Part shown: positions 30,503-39,636 of the stretch, in pieces | Position numbering within the stretch: position 1 is the first letter of the stretch | Layout of the letters: the number at the start of each line of letters is the position of its first letter | NCBI RefSeq assembly: GCF_009176705.1 | Contig: NZ_AP021846.1 | Location: forward strand, 2,202,001 to 2,266,000 | Length of the DNA stretch: 64,000 nt | From: Pseudoalteromonas sp. A25 | GTDB lineage: Bacteria; Pseudomonadota; Gammaproteobacteria; Enterobacterales; Alteromonadaceae | Direction: 5' to 3' | Position numbers and translations under genes: made by a program | The notes under the pieces: model-generated | Databases searched by the model: none | Told to the model about the DNA's origin: nothing | Seen by the model: only the letters and a program-made list of their open reading frames with translations

Positions 30503-30530
30503 AGCTAGACATCTGATTAGCTGTCTAGCT
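30503..30530. terminator. Hairpin between convergent pykA and the LytTR regulator
   Basis: AGCTAGACA / TGTCTAGCT (9-bp arms, 10-nt loop) starts just after the pykA stop, and its right arm covers the stop codon of the convergent regulator gene. There is no T tract, so it may be an mRNA 3'-end stabiliser rather than a true terminator. Confidence 0.5.
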
Positions 30531-31349
30531 TGCTAATGCCGCTTTTACTTTATCTCGGTAACTGCGGCTTACTTTCAGCTCTTGACCGTTATCTAACACT
30601 AATAAGTACTCACCACTGCTTTGTGTGACCAGTTTGCTAATTTGTTTAGTATTAACAATAGCAGAGCGATGAACACGCACAAATAGCGCCGGATCAAGCT
30701 CCTGTTCCAATTCTTTCATCGTCTTACGAAGGATATGCGTTTGTCCATCGCTACAATGCAAGCACATGTAATCACCAGCCGCATCTACCCACTGAATAGA
30801 CGCTGTTGAGACGCGAATGATTTCTCCTTGTTCCTTCACTGCTAGTGACTCTGGATACTTTTTATCGACTAGGGTGTCTCCCGTGGCAAGCTTTTTCAGG
30901 ATCTCTTCGCAATTATTTCCTGTTATCCCAGCCACAAAGCTGGCAAGCTTTTTCTTGTGTACATTGTCTTGTTGTGTTTTTAAATAACTTTGCACTTTCT
31001 CCACCGCCTTTTCTAGTCTGTTGTCATCAACGGGTTTTAAAATGTAGTCCAAGGCATGAATTTCAAACGCTTGAACTGCATATTGGTCAAACGCAGTCAC
31101 AAATACGATTGCTGGCAACGGCTTAACACTTTCACTCAAAGCCCTTGCTACTTCAAATCCATTCATTCCTGGCATTTGGATATCTAAGAAAACTAAATCT
31201 ATATCTTGGTTCTTACACGCGTCGATTGCTTGTTGCCCGCCTGCACATAGTTCTACAACCTCAACTTGTGAAAACGATTTGAGACGTACAGCCAAACCTT
31301 TTCTAGCCAACGGTTCGTCATCGACAATCAATGCTTTAATCTTGCTCAT
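30525..31349 (-). CDS. LytTR-family response regulator
   Basis: The 274-residue regulator has an N-terminal receiver (ALIVDDEPLARKG, phospho-acceptor D56 in LVFLDIQMPGMNGF, FVTAFDQYAVQAFE, and the KPVDDNRLEKA lysine). A linker follows, and then a C-terminal LytTR DNA-binding domain (about 170-272; IQWVDAAGDYMCLH, FVRVHRSAIVNTKQI, LKVSRSYRDKVK). LytTR domains bind direct repeats through beta-strand contacts (family knowledge). Its stop overlaps no other gene, and its start overlaps the upstream kinase gene by one base, so the pair is one operon. The target genes are not evident. Confidence 0.92.
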   Translation of the reverse strand: MSKIKALIVDDEPLARKGLAVRLKSFSQVEVVELCAGGQQAIDACKNQDIDLVFLDIQMPGMNGFEVARALSESVKPLPAIVFVTAFDQYAVQAFEIHALDYILKPVDDNRLEKAVEKVQSYLKTQQDNVHKKKLASFVAGITGNNCEEILKKLATGDTLVDKKYPESLAVKEQGEIIRVSTASIQWVDAAGDYMCLHCSDGQTHILRKTMKELEQELDPALFVRVHRSAIVNTKQISKLVTQSSGEYLLVLDNGQELKVSRSYRDKVKAALAS

Positions 31350-32419
31350 TACTTCTTAGCCTTCTCAAATGGAACGCGAATATTCACTTTTAAACCACTC
31401 GGTTCATTGTGCGACAGCACGAATGAATAATTATTTTCGTACAACGTTTTTAATCTATCTATGGTATTTGCTATACCAACACCTTGGGCATTTTGCAGCT
31501 GCCCTTTATTTAACTCAGCTCCTGGACCATTATCACCCACTTCCAATAGTAATTCATTGGCGAAAACTTGTGCTTTTATTTCTAGCTTACCGCCTTCTGA
31601 TAAATGAGCAATGGCATATTTGATAGAATTTTCAATCAATGGCTGCAATATCAAACTTGGAACCAGCGCTTGTTTCGCTTCCTCACTTACATCAATATCG
31701 ATAGACAAGCGTTCATCAAAGCGGACTTTTTCAATTTCTAAATAAAGCTGCAAAGCGTGTAACTCTTGTTCCAGCGCAACTTTTTTTATAGGGTCGGTGT
31801 TAAGGGTATAACGCAAAAAGTCGCTAAGCCTAGCAACCATTTGATTAGCATCTTTATTTTCTTCAACCAAAATGAGGGTTGAAATGGCATTCAGAGTATT
31901 AAATAAAAAGTGTGGATTTAACTGATAACGAAGCATTTTAAGCTGTGCTTCATGTGCCATAGTATTCGCTTTGAGCGCTTTTTGGCGTTCGCTTTGTAGT
32001 AGCTGATAGTATTTGATCCCAAAATATAAGCCACTCCAACAAAGTACAATATAAACTGAATCTAATCCCTGTTGCAGGTAATAAAACCACTCTTCTGGAC
32101 GATAACCATGGCGATAGATTTCCCACAAATTGAACTTTTGTACTACTGCCCATAAAGTTCCTGTCACGTAAGATGCGCCAAACACGACCAAAATTAACAC
32201 CCAAGGCGATGCGTTCCATATTTTTCGATACAGATACCTAAGCGGGACAGTCATCAAGCATCCAGCATACGCATTCAGTACAATTACAAACACGTAAATA
32301 TCACGCATTTCAAATACTTTTGAACCGATATAATTTACTAGTGCGTAACCAAACCAGCCTGCTATCTGTAACACCCAAAAAAAACGTTGTCGATTATCGA
32401 CCAGAGCTTGCCATTTCAA
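31349..32419 (-). CDS. LytS/YpdA-type sensor histidine kinase (His_kinase family)
   Basis: The 356-residue kinase has about four membrane helices (about residues 12-30, 42-62, 73-95, 117-140) with almost no external domain. Next is the His_kinase domain with the histidine in MLRYQLNPHFLFNTLNAIS and the HATPase with LILQPLIENSIKYAI and EVGDNGPGAE. The short N-terminal sensor suggests detection of a membrane or intramembrane signal. It is translationally coupled to the LytTR regulator gene and closed off upstream by the SulP terminator. Confidence 0.9.
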   Translation of the reverse strand: MKWQALVDNRQRFFWVLQIAGWFGYALVNYIGSKVFEMRDIYVFVIVLNAYAGCLMTVPLRYLYRKIWNASPWVLILVVFGASYVTGTLWAVVQKFNLWEIYRHGYRPEEWFYYLQQGLDSVYIVLCWSGLYFGIKYYQLLQSERQKALKANTMAHEAQLKMLRYQLNPHFLFNTLNAISTLILVEENKDANQMVARLSDFLRYTLNTDPIKKVALEQELHALQLYLEIEKVRFDERLSIDIDVSEEAKQALVPSLILQPLIENSIKYAIAHLSEGGKLEIKAQVFANELLLEVGDNGPGAELNKGQLQNAQGVGIANTIDRLKTLYENNYSFVLSHNEPSGLKVNIRVPFEKAKK

Positions 32420-32520
32420 AAGTGTATTAATCTCCTCATATTACATTCTGATTATATCTCAGTGCTGCTTTGTGGATCACTGTAAATGGTCCTAGTTTTT
32501 TTTCATTCCAGCGCAAATAA

Positions 32521-32545
32521 AAAAGGGCACCGAAGTGCCCTTTTA
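32521..32545. terminator. Terminator of the SulP gene
   Basis: AAAAGGGCAC-CGAA-GTGCCCTTTT is a stable hairpin with A/T tracts on both sides; on the minus strand the T tract ends the SulP transcript before the kinase operon. Confidence 0.9.
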
Positions 32546-32560
32546 TCTCAATAATATGCT

Positions 32561-34117
32561 CTAAGCGAGTTTATCCGACGCGACTTTATATTTAGGGTCT
32601 TCAATAACATTCACTTCAACAAGGTCTTTTGCCTTTTCTAATAAGTCCCGACAATCTTGACTTAAATGACATAAATGCAACGTTTTACCTGCTTTAGTAT
32701 ATTTTTCAGCAAGATTATCAATCGCCTCAATGGCGCTATGATCAGCCACTCGGCTGTGTTTAAACTCTATAATGACATCATTCGGATCACTATTTACATC
32801 AAACAAATCAGCAAAATTCTTAACCGATCCAAAAAAGAGTGGGCCATGTAACTCGTAAACCTTGGACCCTTCGTCGTCAATATAATTGCTAGTATAGATA
32901 TGCTTAGCATGCTCCCAAGCAAATACCAGCGCAGAAACAATGACACCGACACACACAGCAATTGCCAAATCGGTGATAACGGTGACACCTGATACTAATA
33001 CTATTACGAATGCATCCGTTTTTGGTACGCGTCTCATAAGTCGGAAGCTTGACCACTCAAACGTCCCCAAAACGACCATAAACATTACACCAACTAGCGC
33101 AGCCAGTGGGATCATTTCAATTAAACTCGCGGCAAATAAAATAAAGCCCAATAGCAACAACGCGGCAGTAATACCAGACAACCGGCTGCGTCCGCCTGAG
33201 TTAATGTTAATCATAGATTGGCCGATCATTGCACAGCCACCCATTGCACCAAATACACCACAGGTCATATTTGCGGCACCTTGGCCAATACATTCGCGAT
33301 TGCTATTGCCACGGGTTTCGGTGATTTCATCAATTAAGGTCAACGTCAGCAGAGACTCAATCAACCCTATCGCAGCAAGTACCAGTGCATAAGGGAAAAT
33401 AATAGTGAATGTTTCCCAATTAAATGGCACCACGGGAATATGGAACTCAGGGAAGCCACCAGCAATGGTTGCATCTACATTGCCAGACATGTCCTTTAAG
33501 TAATCAAGTACTGTTCTCGTATCTAAATCTAAGCCTATTACCAAACCTGTAACGACCAGAATTGCCGCCAGTGACGATGGTATTGCGGTCGTGACTTTAG
33601 GAAGAAAGTGAATAATAAACATGGTTAAAGCAACCAAGCCTAACATGATGTACATGGGGAAGCCTTGCATCCATTCTAAGCCACCTTGGCCATCTGATAC
33701 TTTGAATTGACCCAGTTGAGCAAGAAAAATAACTATTGCCAGACCATTTACAAACCCCAACATAACAGGGTGAGGCACCATGCGGATAAACTTACCGAGC
33801 TTAAACACCCCCGCTAAGACTTGCAGTATTCCCATCAACAGTACCGTGGCGAATAAGTATTCGACCCCATGCTCAACGACCAAGCTGACCATTACCACGG
33901 CTAGTGCGCCTGTTGCACCCGAGATCATACCTGGACGACCGCCGAAAATTGACGTAATCAAACCAACAATAAACGCAGCATATAAGCCGACTAAAGGATC
34001 TACTTGCGCAACAAACGCAAATGCAACCGCTTCTGGAACCAAGGCAAGCGCCACGGTTAAACCAGATAAGATGTCATTCTTAGCAGAGCTTGGCGCCTTG
34101 CTGATTAAATTAAACAT
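32561..34117 (-). CDS. SulP-family anion transporter with STAS domain
   Basis: The 518-residue inner-membrane transporter has 12-14 hydrophobic segments with the SulP features [20 protein letters not shown] and [19 protein letters not shown]. The block [20 protein letters not shown] is also present, and a C-terminal cytoplasmic STAS domain (about 410-515, [20 protein letters not shown]). SulP members carry sulfate, bicarbonate or dicarboxylates, and sequence alone does not tell which; no carbonic anhydrase or sulfate-assimilation gene is adjacent. It lies downstream of an Lrp-family regulator but is separated from it by a terminator-like hairpin. Confidence 0.93.
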   Translation of the reverse strand: MFNLISKAPSSAKNDILSGLTVALALVPEAVAFAFVAQVDPLVGLYAAFIVGLITSIFGGRPGMISGATGALAVVMVSLVVEHGVEYLFATVLLMGILQVLAGVFKLGKFIRMVPHPVMLGFVNGLAIVIFLAQLGQFKVSDGQGGLEWMQGFPMYIMLGLVALTMFIIHFLPKVTTAIPSSLAAILVVTGLVIGLDLDTRTVLDYLKDMSGNVDATIAGGFPEFHIPVVPFNWETFTIIFPYALVLAAIGLIESLLTLTLIDEITETRGNSNRECIGQGAANMTCGVFGAMGGCAMIGQSMININSGGRSRLSGITAALLLLGFILFAASLIEMIPLAALVGVMFMVVLGTFEWSSFRLMRRVPKTDAFVIVLVSGVTVITDLAIAVCVGVIVSALVFAWEHAKHIYTSNYIDDEGSKVYELHGPLFFGSVKNFADLFDVNSDPNDVIIEFKHSRVADHSAIEAIDNLAEKYTKAGKTLHLCHLSQDCRDLLEKAKDLVEVNVIEDPKYKVASDKLA

Positions 34118-34147
34118 TCACATCCTCATGTTTTTACAACGAACAGA

Positions 34148-34180
34148 AAAGCGCTGGATTTTAACAAAATACAGCGCTTT
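34148..34180 (-). terminator. Terminator-like hairpin between the Lrp-family gene and SulP
   Basis: AAAGCGCTG / CAGCGCTTT (9-bp arms, 15-nt loop) is followed on the minus strand by TTTTCTGTT. It can end the regulator transcript or attenuate expression into the SulP gene 31 nt further on. Confidence 0.6.
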
Positions 34181-34247
34181 AAACAAATTAGATGTCAATA
34201 TTATAGACGAAGCTGACTAGGACTTTATGACAAGCAGCCGCATTATT

Positions 34248-34706
34248 TTATAATGGCAATGCGGTTGTTCTTTTTACGCAGGTCATCGTTACGTTAGAAT
34301 GTACCTCTTGAACATACTCAAGATTAAGTAAGTTGTCTCGTACAAACAGTTCATAACCTTCGATACCTCGAGAAATGATACGTAACATAAAATCCATAGT
34401 TCCAGCCATCGTGTAGCACTCGGTTACTTCATCATAACTCATGATCAGCTTTTCAAATTCAGCCAAATTACTTCGACCATGATTCGACAAGCGCACATGC
34501 GCATAAACCAACATATCGAAACCCAGCTGCTTTTCATCCAATAAAGCAACTTTGCCTTTGATATAACCGTCTTGCTCTAGTTTAGCAATGCGACGCCAGC
34601 ACGGTGATTGAGATAGCCCAACTTTATCAGCTATTTCCGCAGTAGAGAGGCTTGCGTCTTGTTGTAATAGTGCCAATATTTGGCGATCAACCTGATTTAA
34701 TGACAT
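34248..34706 (-). CDS. Lrp/AsnC-family transcriptional regulator (DecR/YbaO-like)
   Basis: The 152-residue protein has an AsnC-type helix-turn-helix (LNQVDRQILALLQQDASLST, then SQSPCWRRIAKLEQDGYI) and a RAM domain with CYTMAGTMDFMLRI and a C-terminal VKRTTALPL. The CWRR motif and the TTALPL ending resemble E. coli DecR (YbaO), a cysteine-responsive regulator, more than Lrp. The target is unclear: the divergent side has no gene, and the MBL-fold gene upstream reads in the same direction with a 71-nt gap. Confidence 0.88.
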   Translation of the reverse strand: MSLNQVDRQILALLQQDASLSTAEIADKVGLSQSPCWRRIAKLEQDGYIKGKVALLDEKQLGFDMLVYAHVRLSNHGRSNLAEFEKLIMSYDEVTECYTMAGTMDFMLRIISRGIEGYELFVRDNLLNLEYVQEVHSNVTMTCVKRTTALPL

Positions 34707-34777
34707 TGTTTTTTCTTTAATTTTAAGCTAGAGGAAAAAATTATACATGCAGACAATGCTTTTGTCCGCCCCTTTAG

Positions 34778-35419
34778 TTAACCAAACCGTCCACTTACAA
34801 ATGGGTTATTTTGCTTTTCGTATCCAATTGTTGTGTTTTCACCATGCCCTGACAACACGACAGTGTCATCAGGTAGGTTAAATAACTGCTCAAGTATAGA
34901 CTGCTTTAATTGCGCCGCATCTCCCTTTGGAAAATCGGTGCGTCCAACTGAGCCTCTAAACAAGACATCCCCCACTAAGACTTGTGATGATGCCTGATTA
35001 TAAAACACCACATGTCCTGGTGTATGTCCAGGACAATGCAAAACCTCTAATGACATATTCCCGAGGCTTATCTGTTCTTTATCCTCAAGCCAACGGTCAG
35101 GATAGAATGCTTGTTTTGGCGCAAAGCCAAACATTTGTGACTGCATCGGTAGCGCATCAAACCAGAACTTTTCATCTTTGTGTGGTCCGATAATATCAAC
35201 CTTTAATGCTTTTTTAAGCTCATCAGCAGCGCCGACATGATCAAGGTGGCCATGTGTCAATAAAATAAATTCAATATCCAAATTCTGCTGCTTGAGTTGC
35301 GAAAGTAACTTATCTACATCGCCACCTGGGTCAACAATTGCGCTTTTTCCGGTATGCTCACAAGTTATAAAGCGTGCGTTTTGCATAAACGGTGTTACGG
35401 GTACAGTTATCACTTTCAC
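34778..35419 (-). CDS. Metallo-beta-lactamase-fold hydrolase, GloC (YcbL)-like
   Basis: The 213-residue protein resembles the single-domain type II glyoxalase GloC, which hydrolyses S-lactoylglutathione. Metal ligands are seen in THGHLDHVGAADEL, in HCPGHTPGHVVF, in the aspartate of LVGDVLFRGSVGRTD, and in the late histidine of LSGHGENTT. It lacks the C-terminal domain of classic glyoxalase II (GloB). It begins 2 nt after an M14 carboxypeptidase gene, so they are cotranscribed. Confidence 0.87.
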   Translation of the reverse strand: MKVITVPVTPFMQNARFITCEHTGKSAIVDPGGDVDKLLSQLKQQNLDIEFILLTHGHLDHVGAADELKKALKVDIIGPHKDEKFWFDALPMQSQMFGFAPKQAFYPDRWLEDKEQISLGNMSLEVLHCPGHTPGHVVFYNQASSQVLVGDVLFRGSVGRTDFPKGDAAQLKQSILEQLFNLPDDTVVLSGHGENTTIGYEKQNNPFVSGRFG

Positions 35420-35420
35420 C

Positions 35421-37211
35421 CTATTGCTCCTTAAACGACATAAGAATCGGATACTTTAAATATGCATTATCATAATAAGGTGTCTGTGCATAAAGCCATT
35501 CCATACGCGCCTTTGGGTCACTCGCAAACGTTTTATCTTCGCGTATTTTACGGTCAAACTCTAACGCCATTGCAGGATTCTCTTTTAACATAGAACGGGC
35601 AAAAGGTTCTAATGCATAATTTTCAACATACTCCGTGCGTTGAAAAATCGTATTAAACTCCCCCCAACTAAAAAACGAGTCAGGTGCTTGCGGGTGCAAC
35701 AGGTGTGTAGCCAATTCTCCACGCGCTTGCTGTGTAGGCACTTTATACCATCCAGCTAAATCGACATCGTCAACTGCCACAAGGCGAAACGATGCATCTA
35801 CTCGAAAGCGCCCTTCAAAAGGCTGTTTAGCAAAGTCATGTTGCTCTACGAGAGCTTGTTTTAATTTTGCATTGTTTTTTAACTGGCCGCCGATCTTTTG
35901 TACCTCAATCCCATGTATCTTTAGATTTTCAATAATATGTGGGTAAGCTGGGGGAATGTAAAAATACTCAGGAACATCCACTTTAAGCGCGATGTCTTTT
36001 TGCCAGAATATCGGCAGCGCTTCGTAATCAAGGGCCTTGCCTAAATACTTTGCTTCTTTTTGCCCTGAAATAGCACTGTCAAAATGTTTGTAAGCAACAC
36101 CTTTGAAGGTAATAAAATCAGGTTTTTCAGCATAGTTTCTTTTAACTACTAATTGTTTTGGAACTTGACTCTGCTCATAGGCAATGGCTTCTTCAAGCTC
36201 TCTATGGTGCTCAGACAGCGCAGAAATTAAACCATCGTATAGCACGTAAGTACCCAAAACACGCTGCTTATAAGGCTTCAATGAGTGGTTTTCAACCAAA
36301 ATAGTTGGCACCCCAGCCAAATCTCCCCACCCATTTGAAAACCTTGGACCAGCTACCCAACCTGCAATCCCCTTTTTAAAATCTCTTTTATCCATCGCAA
36401 ACACGAGCGGCCCTGGAATATGCCCATGTTCACTCAGTTGACCATCAATCATGGGCTTAATTTTAGACTCAAGCACTCGCGCGATGGCAGGTGACTCACT
36501 GGCAAATTCAGGAGTAAACCCATACGTAATATCATATTGATAATCAGCACCATCCGTCACATGCACATCTAAATAAAGTTGAGGCGCATATTGCTCAATC
36601 ACTTTTAATACAGCGCTTACTTCAGGCGTATCAAGCTTGGTGTAATCTCGATTGAGATTCAAGTTGTTAGCATTGGTTCTAAAGCCCATTTCAACCGGCC
36701 CACGCTGGTTTATTCGGTTATACCGACTACGTCTTTCATGACCATCGACATTCAAAATTGGAATAAACAAAATGTTGACTTTACTAAGCAGATCACGACG
36801 TTTGCCCAAGGCGATATCTCGAAGCATCATAAAAGCAGCATCTTTGCCGTCAATTTCACCTGCGTGGATACCAGCTTGGATCAGTAGCGTTGGTTTATTA
36901 TTATTTTTCAACATGGACGCTGAAAATTGGCTCTGCTCCGAGGCAATCAACATTTTTATTGCTCTTCCAGAGCGGCTAAAACCGATATCAACCGCCTTAA
37001 ATTGAGTTGGATTGGCAGCAACTAACCGTTCAACAAACGCCATTGTTTGTTGATAATCTGGTGAGTCCGCCCCTTCGCTCAACTCAAAGTAAGTTGTCAA
37101 AGGGCCTTTTGTTTGCATTAACTGCTCACTTTTTCCTTGCCATGGAATTAACGGAGGTAGATGAGCGTTTAATGACAAGCCTGCTGTTAACATAATCATG
37201 CTTGCTATCAT
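35421..37211 (-). CDS. Exported M14-family zinc carboxypeptidase
   Basis: The 596-residue protein has a hydrophobic N-terminus (residues 1-18) consistent with export. The M14 domain (about 40-330) contains the zinc motif IQAGIHAGEIDGKDA (HxxE), the arginine/asparagine block NRINQRGPVEMGFRTNANNLNLNRD, and the third ligand in LYLDVHVTDG. The C-terminal about 250 residues form an all-beta region of unknown role. Such proteins cleave C-terminal residues from peptides in the periplasm or outside. Start at 37211; an internal ATG at residue 5 is equally possible. Operon with the GloC-like gene. Confidence 0.87.
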   Translation of the reverse strand: MIASMIMLTAGLSLNAHLPPLIPWQGKSEQLMQTKGPLTTYFELSEGADSPDYQQTMAFVERLVAANPTQFKAVDIGFSRSGRAIKMLIASEQSQFSASMLKNNNKPTLLIQAGIHAGEIDGKDAAFMMLRDIALGKRRDLLSKVNILFIPILNVDGHERRSRYNRINQRGPVEMGFRTNANNLNLNRDYTKLDTPEVSAVLKVIEQYAPQLYLDVHVTDGADYQYDITYGFTPEFASESPAIARVLESKIKPMIDGQLSEHGHIPGPLVFAMDKRDFKKGIAGWVAGPRFSNGWGDLAGVPTILVENHSLKPYKQRVLGTYVLYDGLISALSEHHRELEEAIAYEQSQVPKQLVVKRNYAEKPDFITFKGVAYKHFDSAISGQKEAKYLGKALDYEALPIFWQKDIALKVDVPEYFYIPPAYPHIIENLKIHGIEVQKIGGQLKNNAKLKQALVEQHDFAKQPFEGRFRVDASFRLVAVDDVDLAGWYKVPTQQARGELATHLLHPQAPDSFFSWGEFNTIFQRTEYVENYALEPFARSMLKENPAMALEFDRKIREDKTFASDPKARMEWLYAQTPYYDNAYLKYPILMSFKEQ

Positions 37212-37357
37212 TTGAATTTCTCAATTTTCAGCTTAGATAGCGCAATTATATCAATATTTTAGTTTACATCTTACAATGTGCGGTGATTCAACAAAAATAT
37301 GCAGCTAATAACATAACTTACAACAAATAGGACAATACACTGTCCGTGAAGGCGTTT

Positions 37358-38185
37358 ATGACAAAATCAATTCTTATTACTGGATGTTCAACGGGCATTG
37401 GATATTATTGTGCTCATGCCCTTAAAAAAGCAGGATTCAATGTAATTGCATCATGTCGAAAAGTGTCAGATGTAGGAAGACTCAGAGATGAAGGCCTACA
37501 GTGCGTTCAAATTGACTTGAGTGATGAGTCAAATATTGTGCGCGGCTTCAACGAAGCTCTCGAACTTTGTAATGGCAGGCTCGATGCACTTTTTAACAAT
37601 GGTGCATACGGTCAACCCGGTGCAGTAGAAGACCTGCCGACTGAAGCATTACGCCAACAATTTGAAGTTAACCTGTTCTCGTGGCATACACTAACAAACC
37701 TCGCGGTAAAACACATGCGCCAACATGGCAGTGGCCGCATTATTCATAATTCATCGGTGCTAGGCCTCGTCGCCTTGCCATTTCGTGGTGCATACAATGC
37801 AAGCAAATTCGCACTCGAAGGTTTAACCGATACTATGCGAATGGAGCTTCAAAACACCAACATCCAAATTAGTCTGATAGAACCAGGCCCAATCACCTCA
37901 AAGTTTAGAGAGAATGCAAAACATGCGTTTGTAAATAACATTGATATTCCATCAAGCCCTCACGAACAAGACTACAATGCACAACTGAAACGATTAGAAG
38001 CCGAAACATCGCCACAACCTTTTACACTAGGACCAGAAGCCGTGTATAAAAAGCTCCTCCACGCTTTAACTGCGAAAAGAGCCAAGCCCCGATATTATGT
38101 CACTTTCCCAACTTACTTTATGGGCTATTTAAAACGAATGCTGAGCACTCGTTGGTTAGACAAAGTATTAATTAAAAATCGTTGA
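37358..38185 (+). CDS. Short-chain dehydrogenase/reductase
   Basis: The 275-residue SDR has the cofactor motif SILITGCSTGIGYYCAHAL, the NNGAYGQ (NNAG-type) motif, and active-site residues in SSVLGLVALPFRGAYNASKFALEG (Ser, Tyr, Lys). The basic residue in ASCRK after the second strand suggests NADP. I start at the ATG at 37358 (GAAGG 5 nt upstream) rather than the GTG at 37346. The C-terminal AKPRYYVTFPTYFMGYLKRML resembles SDRs acting on hydrophobic substrates, but no substrate can be named. Confidence 0.9.
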   Translation: MTKSILITGCSTGIGYYCAHALKKAGFNVIASCRKVSDVGRLRDEGLQCVQIDLSDESNIVRGFNEALELCNGRLDALFNNGAYGQPGAVEDLPTEALRQQFEVNLFSWHTLTNLAVKHMRQHGSGRIIHNSSVLGLVALPFRGAYNASKFALEGLTDTMRMELQNTNIQISLIEPGPITSKFRENAKHAFVNNIDIPSSPHEQDYNAQLKRLEAETSPQPFTLGPEAVYKKLLHALTAKRAKPRYYVTFPTYFMGYLKRMLSTRWLDKVLIKNR

Positions 38186-38210
38186 ATGAATTAGTATTTC
38201 TACTGAGATC

Positions 38211-38238
38211 AAAAAAAGGAGCCATAGGCTCCTTTTTT
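38211..38238. terminator. Bidirectional terminator between the SDR gene and rplT
   Basis: A run of seven A, GGAGCC-ATA-GGCTCC, and six T: a compact hairpin serving both convergent transcripts. Confidence 0.92.
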
Positions 38239-38260
38239 AGGGATAAGCTTTTAGCGCTTA

Positions 38261-38620
38261 TTAAGCAGCTAGACCGTCTTTCGCTTTAGCAACTAGTGCT
38301 GCGAAAGCTACTTGGTCATATACTGCGATATCCGCTAGGATCTTACGATCGATTTCAACAGATGACTTTTTAAGACCATCGATGAAACGGCTGTAAGAAA
38401 GGCCGTTTTGACGTGCTGCAGCATTGATACGCGCAATCCATAATTGACGGAAAGTACGTTTCTTAGCGCGACGGTCACGGTATGCGTATTGACCTGCTTT
38501 AGTTACTGCTTGGAAAGCTACGCGATAAACACGTGAACGTGCTCCGTAGTAACCTTTAGCTTGCTTTAATACTTTTTTGTGACGTGCACGTGCGATAACA
38601 CCGCGTTTAACTCTTGCCAT
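38261..38620 (-). CDS. rplT: 50S ribosomal protein L20
   Basis: The 119-residue, highly basic protein starts [20 protein letters not shown] with the family's [15 protein letters not shown] and [13 protein letters not shown] blocks. L20 is needed for early 50S assembly and, in E. coli, represses its own operon. It is the last gene of thrS-infC-rpmI-rplT, 15 nt after rpmI, and ends at a strong terminator. Confidence 0.98.
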   Translation of the reverse strand: MARVKRGVIARARHKKVLKQAKGYYGARSRVYRVAFQAVTKAGQYAYRDRRAKKRTFRQLWIARINAAARQNGLSYSRFIDGLKKSSVEIDRKILADIAVYDQVAFAALVAKAKDGLAA

Positions 38621-38635
38621 TTCTGATATCCCCTA

Positions 38636-38836
38636 TTAAGCAAATGGTAACATACGGTCGATAAGACCAATGTCGTTTTTGTGAACCATAGACTTAGCAC
38701 GTAAGTGAAGTTTACGCTTAGAAGACTTTTTAGTCAGAATGTGACGTAAGTGCGACTGTTTACGCTTATAACCGCCTGAAGCAGTCTTTTTGAAACGCTT
38801 CGCTGCGCCTCTGTGTGATTTTAGCTTATAAGCCAT
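38636..38836 (-). CDS. rpmI: 50S ribosomal protein L35
   Basis: The 66-residue basic protein [20 protein letters not shown] matches L35. The ATG at 38836 was chosen because GGAG lies 8 nt upstream and the length fits (64-66); the frame stays open 11 codons further upstream, but those residues are not L35-like. A structured 183-bp gap separates it from infC. Confidence 0.97.
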   Translation of the reverse strand: MAYKLKSHRGAAKRFKKTASGGYKRKQSHLRHILTKKSSKRKLHLRAKSMVHKNDIGLIDRMLPFA

Positions 38837-38954
38837 TGCAATAACTCCAAATGTATTGCTTTTAACCAATGTAAGTAGGCGGACGTTACCATCGCTTTGA
38901 AGGCCTAACTTACAACCAAATCCGGTGAAGGTACTACCCTTTCTTTAAAACCGG

Positions 38955-38994
38955 TTAATACAGGTGGCACCAAGGCACTTTAAACCTGTATTAA
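38955..38994 (-). promoter_or_regulatory. Long hairpin in the infC-rpmI gap, possible L20-responsive leader or attenuator
   Basis: TTAATACAGGT / ACCTGTATTAA are perfect 11-bp arms with an 18-nt loop, starting 25 nt after the infC stop and ending about 120 nt before rpmI. There is no T tract, so it is not a classic terminator. In E. coli the L20 repressor binds mRNA in this area (established), so a similar control element is plausible here; the assignment is inference. Confidence 0.5.
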
Positions 38995-39019
38995 ATTCGC
39001 GCGCATTATGCCGTGTTTA

Positions 39020-39565
39020 TTACTTTTTAGCAATAGGTGACATCATCATAACCATCTGACGCCCTTCAACTCGATTAGGGAAAGATTCAACAACAGCTAA
39101 ATCTTCTAAGTCAGTTTTAACACGGTTAAGTAATTCGATACCAATTTCTTGGTGAGCCATTTCACGACCACGAAAACGAATTGTGATTTTAGCCTTGTCG
39201 CCCGCTTCTAAGAATTTTCTAAGGCTACGTAGCTTAACTTGGTAGTCACCTTCATCTGTGCCTGGACGGAACTTGATCTCTTTAATTTGGATCTGCTTTT
39301 GCTTTTTCTTTTGTTCTTTTTGTAATTTTGCTTTTTCAAAAAGGAACTTACCGTAGTCCATCACCTTACAGACAGGAGGTTCAGCATTAGGACTAATCTC
39401 TACTAGATCCACCCCGGCTTCATCAGCAATCGCTTGAGCTTCTTTCAACGACATAATGGCCGCTTCCTGACCTTCTACGCCAGATAAGCGAACTTCTTTC
39501 GCAGTTATTTCTTCATTGATACGATTTTTTTGAGCTGTAGTTTGCCCTTTTTTTCCGCCTCTAAT
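39020..39565 (-). CDS. infC: Translation initiation factor IF-3, AUU start
   Basis: IF-3 binds the 30S subunit, keeps subunits apart and checks the start codon. The 181-residue product reads (I/M)[20 protein letters not shown], then [24 protein letters not shown], the lysine-rich linker and [20 protein letters not shown]. The start is ATT at 39565: it sits 8 nt after GGAGG and aligns with the AUU-started N-terminus of E. coli IF-3 (180 aa). An ATG eight codons upstream lacks that fit. AUU use is the known basis of IF-3 autorepression. It lies 71 nt downstream of thrS. Confidence 0.95.
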   Translation of the reverse strand: MRGGKKGQTTAQKNRINEEITAKEVRLSGVEGQEAAIMSLKEAQAIADEAGVDLVEISPNAEPPVCKVMDYGKFLFEKAKLQKEQKKKQKQIQIKEIKFRPGTDEGDYQVKLRSLRKFLEAGDKAKITIRFRGREMAHQEIGIELLNRVKTDLEDLAVVESFPNRVEGRQMVMMMSPIAKK

Positions 39566-39636
39566 GGTACGTTCCTCCAAGAAAATCAAAATTGTTGCGT
39601 GTGGTCATCTTGTTTTTAATGCCACACGCAGGTTTA

